A stretch of DNA of 50,677 nucleotides, from contig NZ_LMFZ01000018.1 in assembly GCF_001427305.1 (NCBI RefSeq), positions 1 to 50,677 on the forward strand. Reading direction: 5' to 3'. The first letter of the stretch is position 1; each line of letters starts with the position of its first letter. The translations under genes and the position numbers were made by a program. The stretch is from Duganella sp. Root1480D1 (GTDB taxonomy: Bacteria; Pseudomonadota; Gammaproteobacteria; Burkholderiales; Burkholderiaceae_D). Positions 43,665-50,677 of this stretch are shown piece after piece. Below the pieces are notes generated by a model that made no database searches, was not told where the DNA came from, and was given only the letters and a program-made list of their open reading frames with translations.

Positions 43665-44515
43665 TGAGTAAAGTTGTTGAGTTATTTGGCCGTTCGGTAA
43701 CGCAGTCTGGTATCGATTGGAAAGACACGGTTGCGCAGCAAAAGTGCAGTTATACCAACAAGGCTTGCTACAAGACTCGGAAGAGTGACCCGGATACTGC
43801 GATAGGTTCATGTACCGTCCTCTACGGGAAAACGCCAGAGCCAGTTATCATCTGCCCGAAGCGGCTCATTGAGCGTCGACAGATCTTTACGGACTGCTTC
43901 CATCTGCTAACAACTCATGAACCTGGAAATGAGCTGCACATAATCTCGGAGGTCTCAATCCCTGGCGGAAGTGTCGATCATTTCTTGGTTTCCGCCAAGG
44001 ACGGCAAAGTAAAGGACTTTGTAGGAATTGAGCTTCAGACTCTTGATACGTCAGGCACTGTCTGGCCCGAGCGCCAACGCCTCCTCCGTGAACTAAACGT
44101 TGCACGAGGTGACGATGGGGAAAGTTCAAAAAAAACCTTCGGTATGAACTGGAAAATGACTGCGAAGACGATCTTGGTGCAAATGCACCATAAGATTCAA
44201 ACGTTTGAGCATGTCAATAAGAAGCTCGTGCTTGTTGTTCAGGATAAGCTCCTTAGCTATATGGGCCGAGAGTTCAAGTTTGACCATCTGAATAGCCCGG
44301 CCCGGCTTGGTGACTCCATGCATTTGCATGCGTATGGCCTGGATATGCAGGCAGATGGAGGCCTGAGGCTTAGCATGAAATCGCGCCTCAGCACTGATGC
44401 GGATGGAATTGGGGTTTGCCTTGATTTGCAGGCAGAGGCCAAGGTAGAGCTGGAATTAATTATCGAGGCTATCCAAGCCAAGATATCCGATGCGACCCTT
44501 TTTGTCCCGGTATGA
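43664..44515 (+). CDS. NotI-family restriction endonuclease
   Basis: A 283-residue enzyme. NotI carries an iron atom bound by four cysteines near the N-terminus; four cysteines in the same kind of setting are here at C28, C35, C50 and C64 (KCSYTNKACYKTRKS, IGSCTVLYG, IICPKRL). Catalytic residues of the PD-(D/E)xK type fit D105 (SVDHFL) and E123-x-Q125 (IELQ). NotI itself cuts GCGGCCGC; the exact target of this one cannot be read from the protein. No control (C) protein gene is seen. Confidence 0.85.
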   Translation: MSKVVELFGRSVTQSGIDWKDTVAQQKCSYTNKACYKTRKSDPDTAIGSCTVLYGKTPEPVIICPKRLIERRQIFTDCFHLLTTHEPGNELHIISEVSIPGGSVDHFLVSAKDGKVKDFVGIELQTLDTSGTVWPERQRLLRELNVARGDDGESSKKTFGMNWKMTAKTILVQMHHKIQTFEHVNKKLVLVVQDKLLSYMGREFKFDHLNSPARLGDSMHLHAYGLDMQADGGLRLSMKSRLSTDADGIGVCLDLQAEAKVELELIIEAIQAKISDATLFVPV

Positions 44516-44551
44516 AGTAGCCTTGAGCCCGCGCCTGTCGCGAGACCTTTT

Positions 44552-46228
44552 TCACTGTAGACGAATGGCGGTATCAAATATCCAGGTGCGGCGGATCTCG
44601 ATCACGTCATATTGACGCGCGATAGCAGGCGGAAAAGCGCCGTAAGGTGCATAGCTCGTTATGACTTTTCGAATCGCGTCGTCGATTGATGGGACACCGC
44701 TAGAAACAACAAAGGTCACCTTCTCCACGGAGCCATCGGCGCGGATCGCGACCGTCACCATTGGTGAGACGTGCCGTTGTTTCACCACTTCGCGAACCAT
44801 GTCGAATGCCATGTTCAGCTCGAACTTCTTGCTCATGGCTTCCGCATACTGAACCAGATCGACATTGGGGTCGGCGCGACCGAAGAGCCATCCGCGACGC
44901 TGGCCGCTGACCGTTGGCAGCAAAGACTTTGACGGGTTCTTCAGCGCCGCATCGCGCTGGGCAGCTTCTTCGTTGAGCTGCCGCCCGATCGCGCGCAGGC
45001 GCTCTTCGCGCTCAGCCTCCTGCCTGGCTTTTTCAAGCTGCACTTGTTCTCGTTTGGCCTGTTCAAGGCGCGCGGCTTCTTGCTTAGCCGCTTCTTGTCG
45101 AGCTGCCGCTTGCTTGATTTCGTCCTGACGCGCAACCTCTTGCTGCTGCGCCTGACGCGCCGCTTCGAGTTGCGCTTGCTTTAGCTGTTCTTGTCGTTGG
45201 GCTTCAGCCTTACGAGCGGTTTCCGTTCGTGCCAGCTCGGCACGTTCCTGCGCCTGCCTGGCAGCCTCCTGGCGTACCTTCTCATCCAGCTTTGCCTGCT
45301 CTCGACGAAGTTCCTCTTGCCTGGCTAATGCCTGGCGTTCGGCCTCCTGTCGCAAGGCTTCGTTTCTGGCCACCTGTTCGGCACGGGCAGCTTCCTGGCG
45401 GAGCTGCTCTTGGCGTGCCGATTCGAGCTGCGCTTGCCTTACCTGTTCTTGTCGGAGCGCCTCCTTGCGCGCAGCCTCGGCTCGGTCATTCTCCTGGCGG
45501 GCGGCCTCTTGCCGCAGCTGCTCCTGACGCGCCGCCTCGCGTTGGACATCCGCCATCAGTTCCGCCTGTCGCAGTCGTTCTGCTGCCAGCTTTTGTTGTT
45601 CGAGTTTGGCCACTTCCAGCGCTCGTTCGCGCGCTTCATTCTCGAGCTGCTTTTGCGCTACATCGCCAGCGTTATCGGGGACAGGTGCTTCGCGTTCCTG
45701 GATGGGAATACTGCGTACCGTGGAATTTGGGGGCGCATCCACAGGTGCCGTGACCGGGGGAATCGGTGGAGGTAATTCGATCCGCTTTTCCGCCTGTGTG
45801 ACCGATGAAGGCGTTGGTGCCGGCGCTGGAGCAGGCGGTGGTGGTGGAATCAATACGGCGCGCGACTCGCTATTCCCGATCGCAGGTGGCGGCGAAGTCA
45901 TTGACGCTTCGGGGCGTGCCACAGCGGGCCTTTCAATCGCGGCGAGCACTGGATTGGCGTTGACGGTCTGCGCGGCGTTTGGTGCCGGTGGTGGTGTCGA
46001 TGCTGGAAGCGCCGGAGGTGGCGGTAAAAGCAGAACTTGCAGGTCATTGGCACCCAAGCGCCGTTCCTGCCAAGGGAATTTGAGTGCGGGGAGCCCGAAC
46101 GTATGTCCGCCAAGCGTGATGCTCAATAATAGCCCGTGGATGATGGCGGAGATCACCATGGCCGTGCTCAATCGCCAGGACTCGCGCTGGAGGCTATTTG
46201 GCCGGCTGACTGTGATCGCTGAGGACAT
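44552..46228 (-). CDS. TonB/TolA-like energy transducer with long coiled coil
   Basis: A 558-residue inner-membrane protein. One N-terminal helix (AMVISAIIHGLLLSITL) is followed by a Pro-rich stretch, then about 230 residues of Arg/Gln/Glu/Ala repeats of the type RQEQLRQEAAR that form a TolA-like coiled coil, and a C-terminal TonB-type domain (VKQRHVSPMVTVAIRADGSV, IRRTWIFD). No ExbBD or TolQR genes are adjacent. The repeats make the DNA internally repetitive between about 45000 and 45600. It is likely to span the periplasm; its receptor is unknown. Confidence 0.85.
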   Translation of the reverse strand: MSSAITVSRPNSLQRESWRLSTAMVISAIIHGLLLSITLGGHTFGLPALKFPWQERRLGANDLQVLLLPPPPALPASTPPPAPNAAQTVNANPVLAAIERPAVARPEASMTSPPPAIGNSESRAVLIPPPPPAPAPAPTPSSVTQAEKRIELPPPIPPVTAPVDAPPNSTVRSIPIQEREAPVPDNAGDVAQKQLENEARERALEVAKLEQQKLAAERLRQAELMADVQREAARQEQLRQEAARQENDRAEAARKEALRQEQVRQAQLESARQEQLRQEAARAEQVARNEALRQEAERQALARQEELRREQAKLDEKVRQEAARQAQERAELARTETARKAEAQRQEQLKQAQLEAARQAQQQEVARQDEIKQAAARQEAAKQEAARLEQAKREQVQLEKARQEAEREERLRAIGRQLNEEAAQRDAALKNPSKSLLPTVSGQRRGWLFGRADPNVDLVQYAEAMSKKFELNMAFDMVREVVKQRHVSPMVTVAIRADGSVEKVTFVVSSGVPSIDDAIRKVITSYAPYGAFPPAIARQYDVIEIRRTWIFDTAIRLQ

Positions 46229-46378
46229 CGGTACAGACTATCACAAAGGCAGCGGCTGTTGATCAACTGTCAACTAGAAGGAGGAATATGCAACACTTTG
46301 ATCACAAGAGCTGCCTTTTGGGATGGCCGCTATCCAAAAGTCTACCCACTTCGGCGACCCGTTTGATTTCCGGATCTG

Positions 46379-46849
46379 TTATAGCTTTCTTTCGACGCGG
46401 GCTTCGAGAGTGCGTTTGATACCGCGAGCTCGGAGGAATACCGAAAGCGAAACAAGTCCGCCAATAAAAACGGGATTCAGTAACAGAGCCCCAACGCATA
46501 CTTTCCACGCTCCGCTATCACTCAATTCATATTCATTGAGCTTGGCCTGCACGAAGTATGCATTCAGCGACATGAACGCATAGCTGAGGAGAAGCATGGC
46601 GATATCTGCTAACCAAACCTGGGGCATCACTGAATAGCCACCGAACACGATCATCCAGTAAACGGCTAATGCCGGGAGATAAACCATCAATCCCCATCCA
46701 AGGCACTTCACGCGGCCATCGTTTTCCAATTCTGCCCAACTAGGTTGTGGCTTGAACAGCGGGGCTGTTACGCCCCTTGCTCGAGCCGCTGCTAAGGCCT
46801 GTTCCAACGTTGCGGGTTGTTGATCCATGGGAGGTGGCGTGGCGCTCAT
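46379..46849 (-). CDS. Hypothetical membrane protein
   Basis: A 156-residue protein with a soluble N-terminal 45 residues and three hydrophobic helices (GLMVYLPALAVYWMIVF, IAMLLLSYAFMSLNAYF, VCVGALLLNPVFIGGLVSL). Not recognised. It starts 2 bp after the stop of the preceding secreted protein gene, so both are probably made together. The 150 bp between it and the TonB/TolA-like gene contain nothing I can identify. Confidence 0.7.
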   Translation of the reverse strand: MSATPPPMDQQPATLEQALAAARARGVTAPLFKPQPSWAELENDGRVKCLGWGLMVYLPALAVYWMIVFGGYSVMPQVWLADIAMLLLSYAFMSLNAYFVQAKLNEYELSDSGAWKVCVGALLLNPVFIGGLVSLSVFLRARGIKRTLEARVERKL

Positions 46850-46851
46850 GG

Positions 46852-47628
46852 TTAGTACGGCTTGGCGACGATCAGGTTGATTGGTACTTCAACTGTCGTG
46901 AGGTCACGATAGGACGAGACTTCGAGTTTGCCGGCGCTGATTGGACCGCTGAAGCGCCACTGCGCGCTAACAGCCGTCCCGTCGGTCCGGTTTTCCCTGG
47001 AATACCCACCGCGTTCTGCGATGATGGTGGAGCCGTCAGCTTTGAGGATTTTCATGGCGGCGATACCCATCAACCGTTCATCGCCACTCAGGGTGATGGA
47101 AGTCGAATCGATGTTGGAGATGACGGAATTACCCAGGCCCACATCGATCTTGGCACCGACCTTCGGCTGGAATGCCACGCTGGTGCGTGCAATGGAAGTT
47201 GCGACCGGCAGCTTGAGGTAACCATTAAAGGAAACGCCTCTCACACCACCATCGGGAAGGCGGGAAATAGAGAGAGACACCAGCGTCTTCTTGCCGTCCT
47301 CGCTCACCTTTCGGAAGCTCGATGCTTTGACAGTTCCCAGTGATACCTGGGGCTTGTTCGGTACGATCGCCGATGCAGTGATTTTGGAATCGTCGTTGCC
47401 GAACGCTGGAATGTCCGCGATCAACCGGTCCTGGAAGATGATGACCGCGTGCGTCTCAACCGATTCCTGGGCTCCGAGCGTTGCGAAGGGAACCAGGTTC
47501 TTCTCGCGTCCTGGAGGCGCTTCCATGAATGTGGCGCCAATCTGTTTGACGGTGACTGCGGGAACACCGGCTGCAAGAGCCGTACTGGATAGAAGCGAAA
47601 GCAGTAATGCCGGCAAGGTGTAGTTCAT
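46852..47628 (-). CDS. Secreted beta-rich protein of unknown function
   Basis: A 258-residue protein from ATG 47628, chosen because it begins a clean signal peptide (MNYTLPALLLSLLSSTALAAG) and is preceded by GGAAA; the longer frame runs back through a terminator. The mature protein looks like beta strands throughout (VTVKQIGATFMEAPPG, SVETHAVIIFQDRLIAD) with no cysteines. I do not recognise a family. It forms an apparent two-gene unit with the membrane protein gene. Confidence 0.7.
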   Translation of the reverse strand: MNYTLPALLLSLLSSTALAAGVPAVTVKQIGATFMEAPPGREKNLVPFATLGAQESVETHAVIIFQDRLIADIPAFGNDDSKITASAIVPNKPQVSLGTVKASSFRKVSEDGKKTLVSLSISRLPDGGVRGVSFNGYLKLPVATSIARTSVAFQPKVGAKIDVGLGNSVISNIDSTSITLSGDERLMGIAAMKILKADGSTIIAERGGYSRENRTDGTAVSAQWRFSGPISAGKLEVSSYRDLTTVEVPINLIVAKPY

Positions 47629-47655
47629 CGTTTCCTTTTTACTAATGTGCCAGAT

Positions 47656-47685
47656 ATAAAAAAGCCCATGGATTTCCATGGGCTT
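47656..47685 (-). terminator. Rho-independent terminator on the minus strand
   Basis: AAGCCCATGG (47662-47671) pairs perfectly with CCATGGGCTT (47676-47685) around a 4-nt loop, and on the minus strand the stem is followed by a T-run. It would stop transcription entering from the right, just before the secreted-protein gene. No intact minus-strand gene precedes it directly, so it may be the end of a lost gene. Confidence 0.8.
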
Positions 47686-47983
47686 GATCACTCGAACTAC
47701 TGAGCGTGTCGACGTATCCAAAAACGGGCACACGCATTTCCGTTTCCATAGGGGAGCGCCAAACTTATTAAAGCGTTATTTGGCACAAAGTTGCGCACAA
47801 ATTGGCACACCGATCTTGAACGAAACAAGTTGCGTTTTTGGGCTGTGCAAACAGCATATCTTGTAAGTATCTCATAAAGATGATCAAACGTCTCTTGCCG
47901 GTGCGGCCTGGTGCTGTGCGCAGCCGGCACCGAATCAAACATCCTGGCGTGCAGGGGGATGGCTGCAGGCCAGGTCCGGAGTG
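47686..47983. other. Non-coding gap without identifiable gene
   Basis: About 300 bp without a convincing gene on either strand. An 81-codon minus-strand frame (47697-47942) has no recognisable pattern and no good ribosome site. A sigma-54-like string is off by one in spacing. Confidence 0.5.
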
Positions 47984-48071
47984 CTAGCGCGCTTTTCTGG
48001 ACAGTGATGGCTTAACCAAGTCTTTGTTGAAGGCATGTCTATTCGCCTTTCGCGTCATTCAGTGCATGGTG
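47984..48071 (-). repeat. Degenerate copy of the exonuclease 3' end
   Basis: Aligns with 49265-49356 with small indels: shared blocks include CTAGCGCG, TTTCTGGA, TTGAAGGCATGTC and TCATTCAGTGCATGGTG. On the minus strand both encode HHALNDAK, the end of a DEDDh exonuclease; in this copy a frameshift gives a stop right after. The bases just to the right (to about 48115) still read FMDTLLPHLVG in this frame, so a second, diverged exonuclease gene once stood here. Confidence 0.75.
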
Positions 48072-48115
48072 GCCGACCAAATGAGGCAGCAAAGTGTCCA
48101 TGAAATCCAAGCGGA

Positions 48116-48262
48116 TCAGGGCAGGTCGAGCGTACGTTGCGCAGTCAGTGGCTCCAGATCGAGACCAATCTTGAGGATCGACTGCAGGCTGGACCAGCTC
48201 ACCGCGTTGAACTTGAGGGCGCGTGCGCAAGCTGCATCCAAGCGTTCGACGCCATACTTCTA
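48116..48262 (-). pseudogene. IS21-family transposase (IstA) C-terminal remnant
   Basis: On the minus strand 47 codons between two stops read KYGVERLDAACARALKFNAV and then SWSSLQSILKIGLDLEPL. The pattern YGxERLxAACxRAL ... SILKxGLD is the C-terminal signature of IstA transposases. No N-terminal part or IstB is present and a stop precedes the fragment. It abuts the exonuclease fragment, which suggests an old insertion and deletion. Confidence 0.75.
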
Positions 48263-48433
48263 CAAAAAATGACTGCATAATGTTAAATTTTAGTCAACAT
48301 TTCCTAATGGTGATTGCAACTCAGGCCAGTGTCATGGAGTCTATTGCGCTGGTCAAACTAGTATCAGATAGTCGGTTCGATCGATATGGGAATTGAAAAG
48401 TGTTGCCAGCGATCGCGTGGACTAAATTTGGGC

Positions 48434-48439
48434 TATAAT
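48434..48439 (+). promoter_or_regulatory. Candidate -10 box of the toxin-antitoxin operon
   Basis: TATAAT, an exact consensus, 38 bp before the antitoxin ATG. No consensus -35 lies at the normal distance (TTGCCA is 25 bp away). Autorepression by the antitoxin is usual for this family. Confidence 0.45.
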
Positions 48440-48477
48440 TAGTCTAGCAGTTTGAGGCATCCAACCAGGAGCGCACT

Positions 48478-48765
48478 ATGGATATCACTGAACAAATCAA
48501 GCCCATTTCCTACCTGAAGTCCCACACTACCGAGATTGTCAGGAAATTTGACGAAGAGGACAACGGCCCCATGATCATCACTCAGAATGGCGAAGCTAAG
48601 ATGGTTGTCATCAGTATCAAGAGCTATCAGGAGGCTATTGAGCAGAGGAAGTTGAACGAGGAACGGATGGCGTTCATGAAGTTGCTCGCACTCGGCACCA
48701 AAGAAATCGCAGACGGCAAGTTTGTTTCTGAAGAAGAGTTCTTGGATGAGATGGATAGGGACTAA
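48478..48765 (+). CDS. Phd/YefM-type antitoxin
   Basis: A 95-residue antitoxin: N-terminal DNA-binding fold (ITEQIKPISYLKSHTTEIV, PMIITQNGEAKMVVISIKSYQE in part) and a flexible acidic C-terminus (FVSEEEFLDEMDRD) that would wrap the toxin. AGGAG lies upstream of the ATG. The toxin start overlaps its stop (TAATG). Confidence 0.92.
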   Translation: MDITEQIKPISYLKSHTTEIVRKFDEEDNGPMIITQNGEAKMVVISIKSYQEAIEQRKLNEERMAFMKLLALGTKEIADGKFVSEEEFLDEMDRD

Positions 48766-49085
48766 TGACTAAAATTATTGTTCTTGATAGTGCAAGAATT
48801 GATTTTAATGATATCAAGGCGGGGTTCAAGAAAACTCACTCCGCAGCGCGATTTGACCAGTTCAAGCAATCCTTTAAAGACCTGTTCGCGCAAATGAAGC
48901 TGTTTCCTCTGGCTGGAGTTGTCCCAGATGAGTGCGCAACTTTAGAGCTGGTCATCAGACAAAGGGTTGCCGAAGACATAAGGGTGATTTATGAAGTTAA
49001 GGACGACACGATCTTTATCCGTATGTTCCTTTCGACGCAGAGGGACTTCTTAACCCATCTCGTAGCTCGGATGCTCAGACCTTGA
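48765..49085 (+). CDS. RelE/ParE-type toxin
   Basis: A 106-residue basic toxin of the RelE/ParE fold (LDSARIDFNDIKAGFKK, LELVIRQRVAEDIRVIYEV, TIFIRMFLSTQRDF). Proteins of this fold either cut mRNA on the ribosome or inhibit gyrase; the sequence alone does not decide. Translationally coupled to the antitoxin. Confidence 0.88.
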   Translation: MTKIIVLDSARIDFNDIKAGFKKTHSAARFDQFKQSFKDLFAQMKLFPLAGVVPDECATLELVIRQRVAEDIRVIYEVKDDTIFIRMFLSTQRDFLTHLVARMLRP

Positions 49086-49092
49086 AACGAAT

Positions 49093-49109
49093 GCCCTCGA
49101 AGCGAGGGC
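49093..49109 (+). terminator. Short hairpin after the toxin gene
   Basis: GCCCTCG-AAG-CGAGGGC, a perfect 7-bp stem starting 7 bp after the toxin stop. No T-run follows. Confidence 0.4.
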
Positions 49110-49264
49110 TAGTCATGAAATGCGCGCGCAGATAGCGCTGGACTTAAGCAGTCTGAGATTTCCGGTCCGGTTCGTCCGGACAATGAATGTAAGAAATCGA
49201 TCGCTACCCAAGTTTCTGAAACGAACGATACACTCGGGGCCAATACGCAAGACCAATGCGCATC

Positions 49265-49356
49265 CTAGCGCGACTTTCTGGATAGGGATGGGCGCTGCTG
49301 CACTAAGCTTCGGTTGAAGGCATGTCGATTCGCCTTTGCGTCATTCAGTGCATGGT
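49265..49356 (-). repeat. Second copy of the exonuclease-tail repeat
   Basis: Counterpart of 47984-48071; the Phd/RelE operon and the IS21 fragment lie between the two copies. It covers the final codons of the broken exonuclease gene. Confidence 0.7.
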
Positions 49357-49766
49357 GATCGCGCAGGCGGTTGTCGATGAAGTACATCTGCAACGCCAGC
49401 GGATCTATGGAGGGAAAGACATTCTGCCCGCGAATCCATTCGGGCACTTGATAGCGCAACGCCTGGCAGAACAGGCGCCAGTCGCCAGTCGCCATCGTAG
49501 TCAAAGCAAATGACAGGCGCGCTCCTAGCGAACGGCGCAAGCCAAAGATTCAGCCTATCGCATAGTTCGTCGGCCGTACATTGGGCGCCATCGATGGTCC
49601 CAAGTTGCGGGAGTACGGTCTCAATCACGAAGGTGTTGCACTTTTCGCGGTTGACTGGAAGTTCGGCATAAAACTCGTGTTGGCCGTCCTCAGTCACCAG
49701 CGCAATGCTAATTAGCTCGGGAACATTGAAGTCGGTGAATTCGGTATCGACAACAAAAATTAGCAT
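49265..49766 (-). pseudogene. DEDDh-type 3'-5' exonuclease, frameshifted by a 7-bp duplication
   Basis: The first part (from ATG 49766, MLIFVVDTEFTDFNVPELIS) has the ExoI motif DTEF. The last part in another frame has HHALNDAKAN, the ExoIII motif. They are separated by the tandem repeat GCCAGTC-GCCAGTC at 49477-49490. Removing one copy restores a continuous frame through FDYDGDWRLFCQALRY, a protein of about 165 residues. The duplication thus explains the break exactly. The gene follows the VbhA-like gene by 68 bp. A stretch at its 3' end is duplicated at 47984-48071. Confidence 0.85.
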
Positions 49767-49834
49767 CAGACGTTGTATGCATTGACGCTCCACAGTTCTG
49801 GAACTGGCAGCAGTCATATTGATGGTGAAGCGCG

Positions 49835-50029
49835 CTATTTTTTTGCGTTTAAGGCCATAGCCTTTGCTCGGCGCAAGATCTCCTCTTTTGCCTGTTCGTG
49901 TGTGATGAGCCCATCCTCGATACCCTTAAGAAGGTCGAGAGCATGATCGCTAACTTGAATGTTATCGACGGCCAAGATGGCTACTGCTTGCTTGGCGCTC
50001 CACGATCTCAATTCCGGTTTCCTTTTCAT
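49835..50029 (-). CDS. VbhA-like small antitoxin
   Basis: A 64-residue protein from ATG 50029 with GGGAGGGG just upstream. The pattern ALDLLKGIEDGLITHEQAKEEI in three helices is like VbhA, the antitoxin that blocks Fic-domain AMP-transferases. The inhibitory helix of such antitoxins carries (S/T)xxxE(G/N); the best match here is A-I-L-A-V-D-N, with Ala and Asp in place of the key residues. No Fic gene follows; the next gene is the broken exonuclease. Confidence 0.65.
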   Translation of the reverse strand: MKRKPELRSWSAKQAVAILAVDNIQVSDHALDLLKGIEDGLITHEQAKEEILRRAKAMALNAKK

Positions 50030-50254
50030 ACCCCTCCCTATCTCTCTACGACTGCTCAAAGCCCGATACTGATAGTCCATTGTGCGAAAATACGATGAGA
50101 CAGTCTGAACGCGGCTCCGGACACAGAGGCTATGGAGCTTGGTTCGGAACTGGCCATATCGATACGTATCGATTACGACTTCCCCTAGACGGGGGAATGC
50201 AAGTATGCTTTGCGGGCCATAATGCCGTCATACGGCGTCGGCGGGAACAAGTCG

Positions 50255-50539
50255 TTAGAGCTGCGCATGGATGACAGCGAACGCCTTGTCACCTCGCTTG
50301 TATCCTTGGCGCGGGCCAGAAAAATGCGTAGGCGTCGAAGCTAGATTTCTCATTTCGGTGACGTGGAAGATCTTCCAGCCGGTGAACTCGCCAGAATCGC
50401 TACCACCACCGACTTGATACGCGCGTAGAGCAGGATGGCCCTTTGTATCCACCCCATATGTATGCGGTTCCACAGTGCGCGAATAGCCGTCATAGATGAA
50501 CGACAGGAGCTGCTTGTTCTTAATGGCTGATGGGATCAT
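50255..50539 (-). CDS. WYL-like small protein
   Basis: A 94-residue protein starting at ATG 50539 after AGAGG. The pattern IKNKQLLSFIYDGYSRTVEP followed by HTYGVDTKGHPALRAYQVGG resembles the WYL ligand-binding fold (F-x-Y-x-G-x-x-R-x-V-x-P). There is no DNA-binding domain. Stand-alone WYL-like proteins of this size occur in accessory regions; function unknown. Confidence 0.7.
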   Translation of the reverse strand: MIPSAIKNKQLLSFIYDGYSRTVEPHTYGVDTKGHPALRAYQVGGGSDSGEFTGWKIFHVTEMRNLASTPTHFSGPRQGYKRGDKAFAVIHAQL

Positions 50540-50588
50540 AAAACCTCTTACGCGCCATAGAGCGCAAATTCCCCCCCCGTGTCAGACT

Positions 50589-50677
50589 ACTTGTCGGGTA
50601 ATTCAATCGCTTTGATTGGAACCTGGCCAAGGGCCTGGCGCGTCGCGAAATGCAGTTGTCGCCTCGGAATCGACATC
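50589..50677 (-). CDS. Partial frame running off the right edge
   Basis: A minus-strand frame open to the window edge and ending at TAG 50589-50591 encodes 28 residues from the ATG at 50676 (MSIPRRQLHFATRQALGQ and on to VPIKAIELPDK). It may be the start or an internal part of a gene. An 8-C run (50572-50579) follows the stop. Too short to assign. Confidence 0.35.

Noticed and set aside
44900..45700. Direct repeats resembling a minisatellite or CRISPR-like array
   Set aside because: They are the coding repeats of the TolA-like coiled coil; spacing is irregular and the frame is open throughout.
47686..47720. Possible tRNA end before the minus-strand terminator (GTTCGAGT on the minus strand)
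   Set aside because: No acceptor stem, D-arm or anticodon arm can be drawn around it.
47781..47795. Sigma-54-like promoter TGGCAC ... TTGC
   Set aside because: The distance between GG and GC is one base too short for a -24/-12 promoter, and no gene follows at a sensible distance.
47697..47942. 81-codon minus-strand frame
   Set aside because: No ribosome site, no recognisable pattern, and it lies in decayed DNA.
50080..50274. 64-codon plus-strand frame
   Set aside because: No ribosome site and no family pattern; it overlaps the end of the WYL-like gene.
50572..50579. Run of eight C as a phase-variation tract
   Set aside because: It lies between genes, after a stop codon, with no frame whose reading it would change and no clear promoter.

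Overview
The window is high-GC DNA with native genes that fit a betaproteobacterium of the Oxalobacteraceae (Massilia, Duganella or Janthinobacterium type). This rests on overall gene content and protein style (NudC, FolE, DUF2244, OmpW, CheR/CheB hybrid-kinase operon, large TonB/TolA-like protein). The assignment is inference, since there is no rRNA or marker gene.

Layout. 1-4.8 kb: two membrane proteins of unknown function, nudC, folE and a thioredoxin-like TPR protein. 4.9-8.8 kb: two LysR regulators, each divergent from an oxidoreductase gene (aldo/keto reductase; zinc-independent quinone-oxidoreductase-like MDR), each with an inverted repeat between the pair. 8.8-16.6 kb: a lipoprotein, then a tightly overlapping signalling operon (hybrid kinase with three receivers, CheR, receiver-less CheB, receiver-kinase), then DUF2244 and OmpW. 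16.7-25.9 kb: a two-subunit molybdenum hydroxylase followed 12 bp later by a reduced Sox cluster: soxX, a SoxY-like gene with an AACVE arm, soxZ, soxA, a small cytochrome c, a two-component-propeller diguanylate cyclase and a flavocytochrome c flavoprotein. No soxB or soxCD is present. 26-34.3 kb: an orphan type VI secretion island (TssF, VgrG, LCAT-like lipase effector, Tli4-like immunity protein, PAAR). 35-42.3 kb: neutral ceramidase, an unrelated AT-richer gene on the other strand, and a TetR / cytochrome c / ALO-type flavoenzyme / DSD1-fold PLP-enzyme set that matches the sphBCD sphingosine genes known from Pseudomonas aeruginosa. 42.5-44.5 kb: a NotI-family restriction-modification pair. 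44.5-47.6 kb: TonB/TolA hybrid and two unknown envelope proteins. 47.6-50.7 kb: accessory debris with a Phd/RelE-type toxin-antitoxin pair, an IS21 fragment, duplicated exonuclease tails, an exonuclease gene broken by a 7-bp tandem duplication, a VbhA-like antitoxin and a WYL-like protein.

Three things stand out. First, a palindromic element (two 12-nt arms plus the tail GGTTTACCGGTTTT) occurs at three places. In two of them it has become part of the N-terminal coding sequence of exported Sox cytochromes (SoxX, SoxA), and in the third it supplies the last codons of a LysR gene. Second, the ceramidase gene and the cytochrome c / flavoenzyme / PLP operon share a 33-bp upstream element. Together they suggest a periplasmic ceramide-to-sphingosine-to-glycine route, in which C1-oxidised sphingosine would have exactly the D configuration that a D-threonine-aldolase-fold enzyme expects. 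Third, the ceramidase carries Thr where the family has its catalytic Ser.
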